Part shown: one piece after another, positions 22,699 to 33,999 of the stretch
How the letters are laid out: each line of letters opens with the position of its first letter
How positions within the stretch are numbered: the first letter of the stretch is position 1
Source of the DNA: Bostrychus sinensis
Lineage: Eukaryota > Chordata > Actinopteri > Gobiiformes > Eleotridae
DNA length: 64,000 bases
Assembly (NCBI GenBank): GCA_020698575.1
Contig: CM036243.1
Coordinates: 17,256,903 to 17,320,902, forward strand
Direction: 5' to 3'
The notes under the pieces: model-generated
What the model saw: the letters and a program-made list of their open reading frames with translations, nothing else
The model's database searches: none
Told to the model about the DNA's origin: nothing
Program-made: the position numbers and the translations under genes

Positions 22699-22777
<79 letters not shown>
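22699..22777. repeat. (AT)n microsatellite, about 79 bp
   Basis: Uninterrupted AT dinucleotide array in the intron just upstream of lectin exon 1. It can extrude as a hairpin and is expected to be length-variable. Confidence 0.98.
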
Positions 22778-22781
<4 letters not shown>

Positions 22782-23405
22782 CATATTTATGGTTTTCTAC
22801 TGCTTAATAGTGTAGCTACCAAGCCTTTTTTCATGAGGGCATAATGTTCTCTGATAGATACATTTTTAGTCTTTTATTACAATCAAAAGGTACAACAAAA
22901 TGCTGTTTACATGCTAAGATGAAATTATTTTCAGAATGAGGTGTGGTGCTGTATTGTCCCTGGGATTTTGCTTGTTGTGCTTGTTGTTATCCTTTGCTCC
23001 TGAGTGCACTCCCCCCTGTGAGCATTGGTGATCATCCCTTGACAGAAAAGTGATCAGCTGACTCCTTATTTGTGTTGTTTGGTTTTGTCACTCTCATTTA
23101 GCTGTTATGTTTTCTAAAAGATGACTGCTTTTGTGCTAAATTATACTTTGACATTAGTCCTATTTACAAATTCATGCTAACATTGGTGTTGTACATGTTT
23201 GTAATGATACTGTACACTTGGTTTTTCATAAAAAATCACAGCATGTTTATGAGTCGAGCTGCAAAGTGGACAGGCCTATGTGAGTGTGCATGTAAACAGC
23301 AAAGCCCCTCGATTCCGAACGCACTTCAAACACATACCTACCTTACAACACATCCCTGCAAAGAGAAGCAGAAAAAAAACCACCTTCCATGTTCTCCCTG
23401 TCACT

Positions 23406-23419
23406 GTAACCATGGCAAC
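23406..23419. promoter_or_regulatory. RFX-type X-box motif (second, identical copy)
   Basis: The same 14-base GTAACCATGGCAAC occurs again in the next intron, in the same orientation and also next to C-rich sequence, but the wider flanks do not look like copies of each other. Confidence 0.4.
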
Positions 23420-24292
23420 CCCATCCTCCCTCCCCAGACTGGCTCATTGGCTGGAAGAGCGTCATGGTTACACGGATGCAGCGGAGAATCTGAATGAGCT
23501 GGGTGACACTCCGGGCTCTGCTTCAACACTGTCCTTCACACACATAGATTCAAATGGCTCGGAGTGATGGCATGTACCAACCAGGGTGGACAAAATCTTT
23601 GCACCCTTGGGCGTCACATTGATAATGGCAAGCACTAGCTCAAAGATAAGGCTGATATATAAGTGACATTTAGTGAAAACTAACACACACACACTCACAT
23701 AAATGACCGCTGGCTATAATTACACCCTTGGTCCTCTTTGAGAAGGTAGATTTGAGTGTGTTCATGTGTTCTATGTTTGTAAGAAAGCACTGGGGGCAAT
23801 GGGTCAAAGTAGCGCTAATATGATTCGTTTTTCAGGGACTGCATCACGTCCAACTTGGTGAACATGAATGTGTCAATTTCGAACAGGGAGTTAATTGAAG
23901 CATGAGCGGATCAATACATGGCATTATTGTAAAGCGTCTGTCTAGACGGGCTTTAAGATCATATGTCTAACAGCTTTGCCTCACAGGGTTGAGCATAAAG
24001 AAAGCATGGTGATACAAAGACACAGTTCAAAAGAAGAGGTTTGTTGTTTAAAGGGCTGTATAAAATTATAACGTTATGAGTTTAACTTTACAACAACAAA
24101 GTGTAAGTGTACAGAATGTTCCCTGAAGCTTCAGTATGAACAGACTCCATGACTCACCGAATCTAATTCAAACACTTTTCTATCAAGCAAACAGACATTT
24201 AGTCACATTTTATAATACTAACAGCCAAAACTCACATCCAGTTCACAAGTCCAACTAACTGCTCTTCATTGTTATGTAAATTCTTAAATTTT

Positions 24293-24318
24293 CTTTTTTT
24301 TTTTTTCTTTTTTTTTTA
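24293..24318. repeat. Poly-T tract with one C
   Basis: T-rich run of about 26 bases. Confidence 0.93.
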
Positions 24319-24351
24319 CAAAATGTATATTTTAAATGTGTCAAAATAGAA

Positions 24352-24442
24352 GCACACAGAGAGCACTCTATAGCAATGTTAAAGATACAGTGCCCAGGGA
24401 TATTTTCATTCAGGGGTAAATATTCTATCCATTAAGCCACAC
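24352..24442 (-). repeat. tRNA-like module of the composite repeat (reverse)
   Basis: CAGGGGTAAATATTCTATCC followed by ATTAAGCCACA is the reverse complement of TGTGGCTTAATGGATAG and the following ACCCCTG segment. Confidence 0.66.
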
Positions 24443-26387
24443 AACTATATCTCACAATGGTAAAGCACAATGCTAAAACTATTTAAATGGTCTTTTACTA
24501 CTGACCTGTTGTGGCAGGAGTTTGTATATTTGACCCTATCTTGCAATGGAACTGAACTGAACTTTTAGCAGTGTTCCATATCAATACTACAAACTCATAT
24601 TTTTAAAGACTCTTACTGAACTTTCTTAAAAATACTGTATAATCAAAATCCAGCCTTTACTTTTTAATCTTTATCTTGCTAACAAATGAATAAACCTGCC
24701 AATGTCAACAAAAGCCTTCTTTGAACAGACAATATTTATAATGGATAAATGTGTGGTGAACTGACCTTGTCGCAACTTTTTCTGCACAAATCCCACCATT
24801 TTTTTAAACAGGCCTATCATGCAGCACCTCTCTTGTCATACTCACAGTACTCAATGTTTAGCTCTGTGCACACATGCAATGATGTACAAGCCGGCAAGTG
24901 TATGTTAAAGTGTCCGTCATTAGTTGTGTAAGTGGTGACAGAAAGTTGGCTGCCCCAGACAGTACAGACAGTCTTATTCAGACTCTCTCATTGCCTCGGG
25001 GGGCTGAAACAAAAGGATATTGATTTTTACATTTGGGCCAAGAACAAGAGAGTGGCGAAAGAGGTGGATAGATGGAGAGAAGCAGGATGAGACGCTGGTG
25101 AGAGAGGAAGAGGAGAGAGATTTAAAAGGTGATCTCTCACTTAAACTGCCAAAATGTTTGGTCAATCATGGCGTCTCAGATTGGTGGCAAACTTAAAAAA
25201 ATAAAATAAAATAAAATAAAAAAATACATGAGCATATATAATGTTAGAGCCTGGTTAGAAAACATTACAGTGTGTCAACATTTAGCTGTTGCACGTAAGT
25301 ATAATCAGCATATAAGCTAAAGATTTCTAAATGCTTAATACTGAAAAAAGCTACAGAAATCTGGGAACAACAATAGTTTGTCAATGTATTCTCAGATTTA
25401 ATCTATCGCCACAAATCCTTCTTTAAAGTTAACTTTAGTGAATGGAATTGACTTTCAGATCTGGGTGCTATTAATTCAAAGTACATTTTAACAAACAATA
25501 AATACAGTCATTCACTTTTATTGGGGAAAAAATAAACTACAACTTTTGTCTCAAACTCTTGTACATGTGCTATGAAATCCTGCATAGGGGGAATTAACTT
25601 CACCCCTCTGTGATAATCAAACTTCCATCCTTCAGAAAAATCTTTCAGCAGCCTCAGCAGTCATTTTGTGGTATATCTTCACATCATTGTTTCTCCCAAG
25701 TGAATGCAACCCACAGAACTAAATTTGTATCTCAAGTGAACAACTCCATGTGACATATAAGACACCTGACATGCCTACTTATATAAAACCATTTTTATAA
25801 GATATGCCTTTCTCCTGAGATCTCAATGCAAACTTGTGCTGAATAATTTGAAATGATCACATACAGCCAGTAGTCTTACAGTGGCTTGTACTATATTCCT
25901 AGTGTCCCCTGTATCTGAAAATACATACTGACTTATGTTAATACTATGTAGAGAGTTTGAAGCAAAACCTGGGCATAAACATTTTCAGAATATATTTCAC
26001 ACTACTGCTTCGACTAGCTTCCCGAAATACAGTAGTTAAGCCTTTCTGTATGAGACCTCCAGAGACCTTTATCTCTAAATAATTGCTAAATCTCATCTCT
26101 TATCTTCTATTATCCTCAAAGAGAAAGTTTTTACCCACAAACTGAACAAAGTCTTTTTTAACAATCAGAACTTTCCACTCCAAGCTCCCACTGCACACAA
26201 GTACCTAATCACAGCTGAACGAACTCTCAGCAGTGGTGCACCACAGGGCTCTGTTCTCAGTCCTCTGACGCTTTAAGGATACACTTTTGATTTTACTTTG
26301 TTTGCAGTTTTGGACATTTATTTCTTGCACTGTGAGGCATTGTTATTATAAAGTATGTCTCTTGAGAACTAATCCACCATAAAAGCG

Positions 26388-26480
26388 TTGTGTCAAGAAG
26401 GGCATCTGACGTAAAAAACATTTGCCAAATCAACATGTGTATCACTGCACGCTAGGAGGCAAATGATTTACTGTGGGGAT
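26388..26480 (+). repeat. SINE tail-type fragment
   Basis: TTGTGTCAAGAAGGGCATCT, ATCACTGCACGCTAGGAGG and TTTACTGTGGGGA. Confidence 0.7.
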
Positions 26481-27079
26481 AACAAGAATATATCTTTTTG
26501 AATATTGAAGTGCTCAAGTAATTTTATTTTGAATTCAGACACAACACATATTTTAGTGTCACTTTACGACAATATCAGTTTAATGACTTCTGAAATGAAT
26601 AAGTACCTTAATGCTTAATGCTGTAAAATATATTCTGTCTACTGTACACCTTATATCAAGCTAACCTAAATTGCTTTAATTTTGTTGACACTCCTAGTAT
26701 CATTCAAATAACCTTCCATTTAACATCAATTATGACTCTTCTGCTACTTGCATTTAGCATGAAGGTATTTATGAGCACTTGAGCCTATACAGTCTGCTTT
26801 ATACAACACTTAATGCCATAATGATCATATCCATTACTTCAGTCTTGGCCTCAGTCTTGGTCTTTTAAGCTTGTCCTCCCTGCTTTTGCTCTATCCCCTT
26901 TATTCAGGATGCTATGGACTGGATCACTGGCTGTCCTTGACCTCTCCTGACTGCTCGTCCATTTCCCCAGATAACAGACTCCTTTTTTCATCCGTCTTTA
27001 TTAGCCCTGGCCATTTTGCAAACCATTACAACACTGTCCTCATTTTTATTATGTTCTGGATGTTTATTTATTTGTAGGA

Positions 27080-27465
27080 AGAGGGGGTTATGTTTTCAGT
27101 AGAGTTGGTTGGATTGTTTGTTGGTTAGTCTGTTAGCAAGAAAACTAAAAAAAAAAAAAAAAAAACAGGAAAGTTTAGTAATGGGTCATGGGCAAAATTT
27201 TTGCTCTTAATCAGGAGCACTGTCTGCATCCAGGAATTTTTTAAAGGATTTTGTACTATTGCAAGATAGGACCAAAGGTACTAACCCTAACCACAAGGGG
27301 TCAATAAAGGAACAAATCAACATTCAAGTGTAGTTTTAGTGGTTTACCATTGTCAGATATGAAGGATTTGTTGCTCTTTGAACAGAGCATTTAAGATCAG
27401 TTTGAGTCCAGTACCATTGCGGGATAGGGCAATTGCCTTGGTGGATGCCTCTGCTTCTACCTCTT
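27080..27465 (+). repeat. Composite tRNA-containing repeat, full order
   Basis: The first module is GTTGGTTAGTCTGTTAGCAA then GATTTTGTACTATTGCAAG and CACAAGGGGTCAATAAAGG. The second module (from about 27341) is tRNA-like: ACCATTGTCAGATATG, a box-A-like stretch, AACAGAGCATTT, AGTTTGAGTCC (box-B-like) and GCGGGATAGGGCAATTGCC. The order of modules is the same as at 32.4 and 44.4 kb. Confidence 0.7.
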
Positions 27466-27792
27466 AAACCCGAATAGAGCCCGACGGGGCTCGGCACCCC
27501 CTTGCTTCCGCTTGTTCGGACCATAGCGGGGAGATACAACGGCTGACACAAACATGTTTGACATCCTCGTGTTCGGACAATTTGTGGCAACAAAACTATC
27601 TACTTCAATTTCTATTCAACAGTTGGATTCCGCCTGGATTTTTTTAAAAATAAAACATGTATATCTTTCCATTACTTTGTTTATTTGGCACAAATTTTGC
27701 TGCAGTAGACCAAGATATGTGAAATTTTCAATTTATGTTGTTATTTGCTTCACTACAGGAAGGAAAAAGGCTTTTTGGGAGGCAAATATGTG

Positions 27793-27814
27793 TTTTTTTT
27801 TTTTTTTTTTTTTT
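27793..27814. repeat. Poly-T tract, 22 bases
   Basis: T run followed by CAG, which mimics a splice acceptor on the plus strand; no exon follows. Confidence 0.95.
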
Positions 27815-29329
27815 CAGGCGGAAATTAGAATAATCCATTTCAACCTCAATTTATGATCAAACAATATAATTTATTAATATTATTTCTCTTCCACAGTAAT
27901 CCCCAAAGTCCACCAATTAATTTGCTACCAAGGTTAGCTATGTACACCTAGTAAATGCTAAGTAAAACCTTAATAAATGTAGATATAGAATTTTCGTGAA
28001 AAAGGCCTCAGAGCTTAACAGGTTAATACAATTTTTGACAGTGCATTGCATTCTGCACACAGCTTTGTCTCCTTTGCGTGTTTCCTTACTTTTTGTGAAG
28101 AATTTTCTCATGATATGAACCAGGTGTCAAAAGCCAGCGAGTGCAATAAATTCTATAGCCGCCTATAAAGCCCAGTGGACTCTTATTGCTCTGTATAAAT
28201 AAAACTTGGATTTATCACATAGCCTAAAAAACAGCATTTAGCCAGAGTTCTTTTAAGATTTGCACTGACTGAAATATAAAAGGTCTGTGAAATGCTAACA
28301 TGCTAATCCCATCTATTCAGTCAGGTTAAGACAAATAAATCATTTGGCTTTGATGAACTATTTATGCTCTCCTACTTTCTTTTATTCACACGCGCATAGC
28401 CCTGGAATAAAATGGCTCATTGGTGGAAGATTGAGTATTTTGCTTCTGTGTGTCCTCCAGCTACACTGTCTTTGTTTCAGCTAATCCTCACTAAGTATAA
28501 ACAGCTCCTATTTGCATATGTCGTCTTATTCTTTTGACATTGATGCAAATACCTGCGACTGTAGCTTGTGTGGTGCTGCAAACCCTTGTTTATGTACTTG
28601 TCTCAGATCACCTCTCTGTGTTAGTTATAGGTGCATGTAGAGTATTACTCCAGTGTTCAAATATATCATCTGTGAGGAAGTGTGTGTTGCATGATTGACG
28701 GCAGACATTAATAGGATTAAGTCCAAGTGGGCCAGAGCTCCCTCTAGGAGTCTTCAAAGACCAGAGTCACAGGGGGAGAGAGAGAAACATGCAGACGCCC
28801 TACTGGGGCCGTATGTGTGTATGTTCTCTGTGTGTTTGAAGCAGACTAGAAGAGCGTAAAAAATATATAAATGTGCATAGCAATAAGACGGAGGATATGC
28901 AAATGAACATAAGCAAAGCAGTGAGTATTTCCCTTTGGTTTATTGCTGCAGTTTTTCTCTAGTCTTTAGCATGTCAGTGTTTGTGAATTAAGCTGTGCAG
29001 TCATCACTTCTATTTGGAGCTATGGGTATATTTGCAGGGCTTTTATGAGTACTTGCCACTGCTAATTTATCCCAAGTGACTTGTAAAATGGAGACAGTAG
29101 TCCAAATTTCAAAAGATCCTATTTTTTATAGTAACCACTGGAATTTTGTTTGCCGACTTCTGTGGTGCAATGTGACGTTTGGCATCGAAGTGTCGGGGGT
29201 AAAATGATTTTGCACTGCAGTACTTAAAGGCATCTTGTTCATGAAGCGGTGAGCACCCCCGCATGTTGTGCATGAAACCAGGGTTTCACTTCCTTAAGGT
29301 CTTAACTCAAGACACAAGGTTACCATTGT

Positions 29330-29730
29330 GCTAGTGACAAGTCCAGACAAATGACAAGAAGGGCATCAGGTCTATGCCAGGCTAAAAATAAAAAAAACCT
29401 ACACTATGACCAGACTCAGGAAGCATTCACAAGAAATTGTATTGCAGTGCCAAAATAGCATTTTAAGTGTATGACAAACCCAGAGCTATATTATAATATA
29501 AAGTCTTTGTGGCTTAATGGATAGAGCATTTCATCCTGAACTAGAAGACTCCCCATTTAAATCAAAGTCTGGGTACTATAGCTTTACTCTTGAGAGACAG
29601 GGCCAAAGCCTTTGCAGGAGGTCTGCACAAAGTCGCCTTCTGATTCCAGCCCCAGATAAATATAGAGGACTGTGTTGAGAAGGACATCCGGCATACAGAT
29701 TTATGACAGACTTTATGCAAACCACTAGAC
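29330..29730 (+). repeat. Composite repeat: tail fragment, tRNA-like module, tail fragment
   Basis: Tail-type GACAAGAAGGGCATCAGG is at 29355-29373. A tRNA-like module starts at about 29502 with GTGGCTTAATGGATAGAGC and CCTGAACTAGAAG. A second tail-type fragment follows (CCCCAGATAAATATAGAGG ... AGAAGGACATCCGGC, to 29695). It shows that head and tail modules belong to one composite family. Confidence 0.7.
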
Positions 29731-29812
29731 TAGACGATGGAAGCATCCGAACAAAAGTACTTAAGGTATATGACATTTTGAAACATGTGGCGTGTGTTAT
29801 GTTGTCTCTTAC

Positions 29813-29867
29813 CAACGGCCATGGGAGCAATCAAGGTGCAGAGGAAGAGCAGACATCGGGCCCACAT
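29813..29867 (-). CDS. adgrl3: Latrophilin-3, coding exon 1 (signal peptide)
   Basis: This exon encodes the first 18 residues, MWARCLLFLCTLIAPMAV, plus the first base of codon 19. It is a typical signal peptide: one Arg near the start and a hydrophobic core of Leu, Phe, Cys and Ile, which sends the receptor into the secretory pathway. The exon ends at a GTAAG donor (GT at 29812-29811). Its phase-1 end (G) joins CC at the start of the next exon to give Ala, keeping the frame into the lectin domain. I chose the ATG at 29867-29865 because the hydrophobic signal begins right there and G is at -3. Another in-frame ATG lies 35 codons upstream without an intervening stop (see findings). The short signal exon followed by a lectin exon is the usual arrangement of vertebrate latrophilin genes. 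Call rests on the frame match and the downstream homology. Confidence 0.93.
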
Positions 29868-29978
29868 GACGTCTGAAGTTGACCGGGAAGTAAATATGGT
29901 GGCACTTCCTGCTGAGCCCAGGCGCTCTCGTGGTGAGCTGTTTCTCTCACAGCTCAGTGCTCTTGACACCATACAGAC
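29868..29978 (-). promoter_or_regulatory. adgrl3: Probable 5' UTR portion of adgrl3 coding exon 1
   Basis: Read on the minus strand, the bases before the start codon are preceded by a pyrimidine-rich tract ending in CAG (AG at 29980-29979), a fair splice acceptor. That would make 29978 the first base of the exon and imply at least one non-coding exon further upstream (higher coordinates). Transcription could instead start inside this segment; I see no TATA box or CpG cluster here. A second, weaker acceptor-like TTTTGCAG lies about 60 bases further upstream. The segment is open in the frame of the signal peptide. Confidence 0.42.
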
Positions 29979-30550
29979 CTGTCAGATGAACACAGGCAAA
30001 ATTACTCCCCCATTTAACACACCATTTATACACTGCTGCAAAATTAGCTTAGTGTAAAAATAAATGGCAATGCATTTCCAGTCAGCCTGTTACCAAGTTT
30101 AGCAAACTTCTGCATTAACACACATTACTTCCCTGAGGTCAATGCACCTTACTGTAGCCTTAAGCCATAAAAAGAAATGTGAATCAATAATCATCTCAGA
30201 CATACAGAAATGCTGAAGATATAAAATGACTAGCGGGAATAATCAAAAAAGCCACGCCCACAATTCACTTCAACCAATCAGATTGATCTAATAAATAATG
30301 CATCCTGATTTGCATATCTTCCATATTTTATAGCTGTCAATCATTATACCAGCCCCGACTCCTTTTTCATATGAATCTTCTATTAGTGCCAGGTGTCCAG
30401 TGTAAACCATGACCCACACCATATCCACTTCTTCAGCTGGTCCCACTCTTAGCAAGACTGGTGTCTACACTCCATCTGGGACAAATTTATATATTTTATG
30501 AGCTGTGGTCAAAATTGGATTACAGCCTGATACTTATGTATCAGAATTAT

Positions 30551-30610
30551 GTATTTATTAGTTAATTAATTAATTAATTAATTTATTTATTTATTTATTT
30601 ATTTATTTAT
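30551..30610. repeat. (TTAA)n then (TTTA)n tetranucleotide repeats
   Basis: A TTAA/TAAT array changes midway into a TTTA array, about 60 bases in all. Confidence 0.96.
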
Positions 30611-30689
30611 ACTATGTACAGCAGCAACTCCGAAAAAAAAAAAAAAACTAAGTCTTCTTGAGAATTAGACCAACAGACAATGCATAATC

Positions 30690-30750
30690 AACTAGAAGCA
30701 CTCAGAGAGTGCAGACCTCCGCCAAGTCATAGTGTCACTCTCCTGAGAAA
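30690..30750 (-). repeat. Composite repeat 3' fragment (reverse)
   Basis: CTAGAAGCACTCAGAGAGTG and CAGACCTCCGCCAAG are the reverse complement of the family's 3' segment. Confidence 0.6.
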
Positions 30751-31078
30751 AACCTCTAAAGGCCTGGCTCTAGCTCAATAAGTATTAAAGATACATCAAA
30801 TCTGTGAACATACTACTGAGAGAGAATCCCTCATCTTTCATTTAGCGTTATTTGCAAGTGTGTAGCTACATTTGTTGCTGTGCAATATCCAATTTTATAT
30901 GTACCCCCTATATTTAGAACTTTATGGATCATCAGAACCAGAATATCAACATGAGCCAGGTCAAACTATGTCAGATTATAACATCTACCATGATGTCATC
31001 TTGTAATTATTTGCCAGTGATTCTGAGCATTATTTGTTGGGTCAGAAGCTGTAATGGCAAAATTTGCCCCATGTAATG

Positions 31079-31103
31079 TTTTTTTTTTTTTTTTTTTTTT
31101 TTT
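31079..31103. repeat. Poly-T tract, 25 bases
   Basis: Uninterrupted T run; probably the reversed tail of a retroposon, though no body is recognisable next to it. Confidence 0.95.
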
Positions 31104-31199
31104 GTAGGCCTTCATATTAATACAATTACAATTTTTATTTCATTATAACAAAAATTGTTTATGTAAAGGGTGTGAGACATTTTTATGAATAAAGAGGAT

Positions 31200-31960
31200 G
31201 AATCAGAGCTCACTATGGTAAAGATCACCTGTGTCTCACCTGTAACGAAGCTAGAGCCGCATGTGCGTCACGTGATTCACTCGTGAGAAGAAATATCCGC
31301 CCTCAGACCTGTTTACTGTATTGCACACTGTTCTTTATATTTTTAAATTATTTATTTGCCTAAAGTCGAATCTCCCCTGAACCTCTTGTCTCTCTGATCG
31401 CCCTGCTCCATCAGCAGCCCCTCCCATCCCTGCTGCCTTTTCCCCCTTTTTCCTCATGCGAGCTCTGTCCCCCTGCTCCATTCCCGCGTGTCTGGCCATT
31501 AAAACTATATTACAGAAAGTAAATCTCTCAATCTTGGTAGTTTTTGTGTAAAACATCAACGATACTATCTAATAAACGCCCCGTGTTCCGCCGATCGAGC
31601 GCTACAACGCGCGTGTAGTTAATTACATTCACCATCTTCATATTAGTTTTCAGACATTTAATTTTGAATAACTTTGTGATTCTTGTGCCTAAAAACATAA
31701 AACAAAGACTGGCATTAGGCTTAAAGTCTCCTCTGTCAAGATAAGTTACAGGTCATAAAATGGAACTGATTTTACTCCATCTGCGCAAAGACGAGAGCTT
31801 AACCCTTTCTCTCCCGTGCCAAATGAAAACACGGCGCCTGATGAGAAACACGTGAGGATCGTTTGGTTTATGCATGAGTCGAACCGTGAGGCCAGAACCT
31901 AACGGTTGGGTTTTTTTAAGGAATCGTCCCATCCCTAATAATTACTTGTTGCTTATTCCA
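31200..31960. mobile_element. Old retroelement- or DNA-element-derived stretch
   Basis: The stretch is richer in CpG than its flanks (CGCCCCGTGTTCCGCCGATC at about 31576) and ends AATCGTCCCATCCCTAAT, a terminal-type motif I associate with fish transposons. There is no convincing ORF; the 74-codon minus-strand ORF at 31335-31559 is low-complexity. Confidence 0.3.
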
Positions 31961-32070
31961 TTTCTGAGATTTCCTGAAATTTTAATCCAAATCCATCGTT
32001 AACTTTTTGAGTTATGCTGCTAACAAACAGACAGACAGACAAACCAACCCCTCCGAAAACACCTTTGGCG
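31955..32070 (-). repeat. First module of the composite repeat (reverse)
   Basis: CTGAAATTTTAATCCAAATC, AACTTTTTGAGTTATG and CTAACAAACAGACAGACAGA match the reverse complement of the GTTTGTTAGCAAGATAACTC module; CCTTTGGCGGAAG follows. Confidence 0.62.
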
Positions 32071-32404
32071 GAAGTAATGAATATGCACAGTAATTGTATG
32101 ACTAAAATTCAAAATGTTGACCTTGTAGAGAAGAAACAACAAAATACAATTGTGCTTAATGTTTGCATAATAACAGTATGCAAGCATTAAGATTCTCACC
32201 TTAGTGATTTCTATCAGCATCAAAGTGTGAAATGTATTGATGTTCTAATCTAATTCCTCATGTCAAGGTCGATTAGGGATAAACAATTCAAAAGAGGGCA
32301 CTTTTAGCAATGACAGAGTTGGGGTAGGCAGTAGGTAGGTAGTATTTGTGAGCTTGCTCAACAACTCAACCAACAAATGGTCACTTAAGTTTGTTTCTAT
32401 GTTA

Positions 32405-32665
32405 GTCTCAAAAATAAATTGTCAGATTTTTATAAAAACTTTTTGTAATCGTCCATAATGGTGAGATAGGAATATCCCACTGCCACAAACATATTACTGC
32501 AGCCACAAGGGGTCAGTAATGGAACAATGTAATACTTTTTGGCATGGATCCCGATGACCATCTGTCAATGGATAGAGCATTTACCCCTGAACTCGAAGAT
32601 CCCTTTTGTTTAGGTCTGGATATACCTTTATCATTGTGAAACAGGGACAATGTGTTGGGCTCCAG
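32405..32665 (+). repeat. Composite tRNA-containing repeat
   Basis: The first module (GCCACAAGGGGTCAGTAATG, about 32501) precedes the tRNA-like module (GTCAATGGATAGAGCATT, TTACCCCTGAACTCGAAGA) and ends with AACAGGGACAATG. Same order as the copies at 27.1 and 44.4 kb. Confidence 0.7.
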
Positions 32666-33478
32666 TCTTACAAGTGAACTTCAAAAATTCACACGTTCTA
32701 ATGAGTCCAACAGGGAATCAGTTCTTCCTGTCTTCATCAAGGTCACTGGATCACAATCATTATCCATTTGTTTTAGTCAGAATTAAATAAACATTGTTCT
32801 GTGGTTGTAGTTCAGAAGGTAGCAGCCGCCCTATTTGTGCCTAAACACTGTCAGATCTCGGGGGAACTCGGGCTGCTACTGATAAACAGGCATGTCACTT
32901 TTGTGTGGGGGACTGGGCAGCAAAGACAGGGACAGATGGAGTAAAGCAGACAGCCAGAGCCATGGGAAATATATCATGTGTAACAGAGACTATTGATCAG
33001 TATGACCATATCGTTTTGGCCCAGCAGAGACTGAGACAAAAGCCAGCTATCTCCTTCATATCCCGCAGAGGAGGCAAATTGCAGCATTGGTACACTGGTT
33101 GATATTTTTGGAACTGAAGGACTCTTATAAGAATACCAAATGTGAGTGTTTACACATACACTCAAAGAGACACTGGGCTTATGTAATCACTACAGTTATG
33201 CACTACTACGCTACATGTTTAATAAATACATCCAGAAGAGTAACAAAGAGCTGGGTGCTGCTGACATCCCAGACAGATACACCCAGAGGCACATGTACCC
33301 AGCCGAATCTTGATCCATCACAACAGTCCAATAACAAAGACATGAAGCAGGAGTGGCATCTGGATTTGATTGTTTCATATTGTCTCTGGTCTTTTTTATA
33401 AATTGTAATAAAACTGCATTATATAAAAGTTGAATTGAAATGAAATATGACATAAATAAAAAGTGAATAGAAGTACAT

Positions 33479-33810
33479 TGAACAGGCATAATATTATGAC
33501 CACCTGCCATTTGGTGTCCATAATGTTATGTGTTTTAACCCAAACCCTGCCTGATGTGCAGCCCCAAACTAGGATGCACCGTGTAGTCTATGAGAACCAG
33601 CACTTTGGCAATTTGAGCTACAGTACCTCGTCTGGACTACATGGGCTAACCCTCATTACCCACATGCCTCACCTGATGCCGCTTCACCACTGTTCCTCTT
33701 TTGGCCCACTTTCGAAAGATACTGACCACTGCGGCCTAGTATATCCCACCAACAGGTGCCATGATGACGCACAAAATCTGTGTTATTAGCTTTCACCTGC
33801 TCGGTATATA
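33479..33810 (-). pseudogene. Tc1-like transposon remnant
   Basis: The left end CAGGCATAATATTATGACCACC is the inverted repeat of a widespread fish Tc1/mariner-type element. The inner sequence corresponds to the start of the transposase gene on the minus strand (helix-turn-helix region), but with large deletions, stops and loss of the right inverted repeat near 33800. It cannot encode a working transposase. Confidence 0.72.
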
Positions 33811-33999
33811 GTTGCATTCCTCTATTAAAGAAATAACCAAGTATGTTCTAATTCAAAACAACCCGTTCTGAGTCACCGTCTTCAACTAACATATTTAAAT
33901 TTCAAATAAAGTGTGCTCCATCAGATGCACTGTCTCCACTGGAGCTGTGAGGAGTGATTTCTGATTTGCTAAGCATTCTTGACAAATCCCTAATGGTGT

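Larger units (their letters stand above)
21449..29812 (-). other. adgrl3: 8.4-kb intron between signal and lectin exons
   Basis: Phase-1 intron, 8364 bp. It starts with GTAAG at 29812 and ends with a TGTGTGTGTCCAG acceptor at 21449. It contains SINE fragments, a long AT dinucleotide array, an RFX-type X-box and several homopolymers, all listed separately. About 28.2-28.9 kb is repeat-poor and includes an ATTTGCATA octamer-type site; otherwise I see nothing coding. Confidence 0.85.

Noticed and set aside
27336..27593. 85-codon minus-strand ORF
   Set aside because: It overlaps the composite repeat and has no known domain.
27793..27820. Splice acceptor on the plus strand (poly-T then CAG)
   Set aside because: No open, homologous exon follows; the T run is a homopolymer.
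33463..33789. 108-codon plus-strand ORF
   Set aside because: It is the antisense of a broken Tc1-like transposase region.
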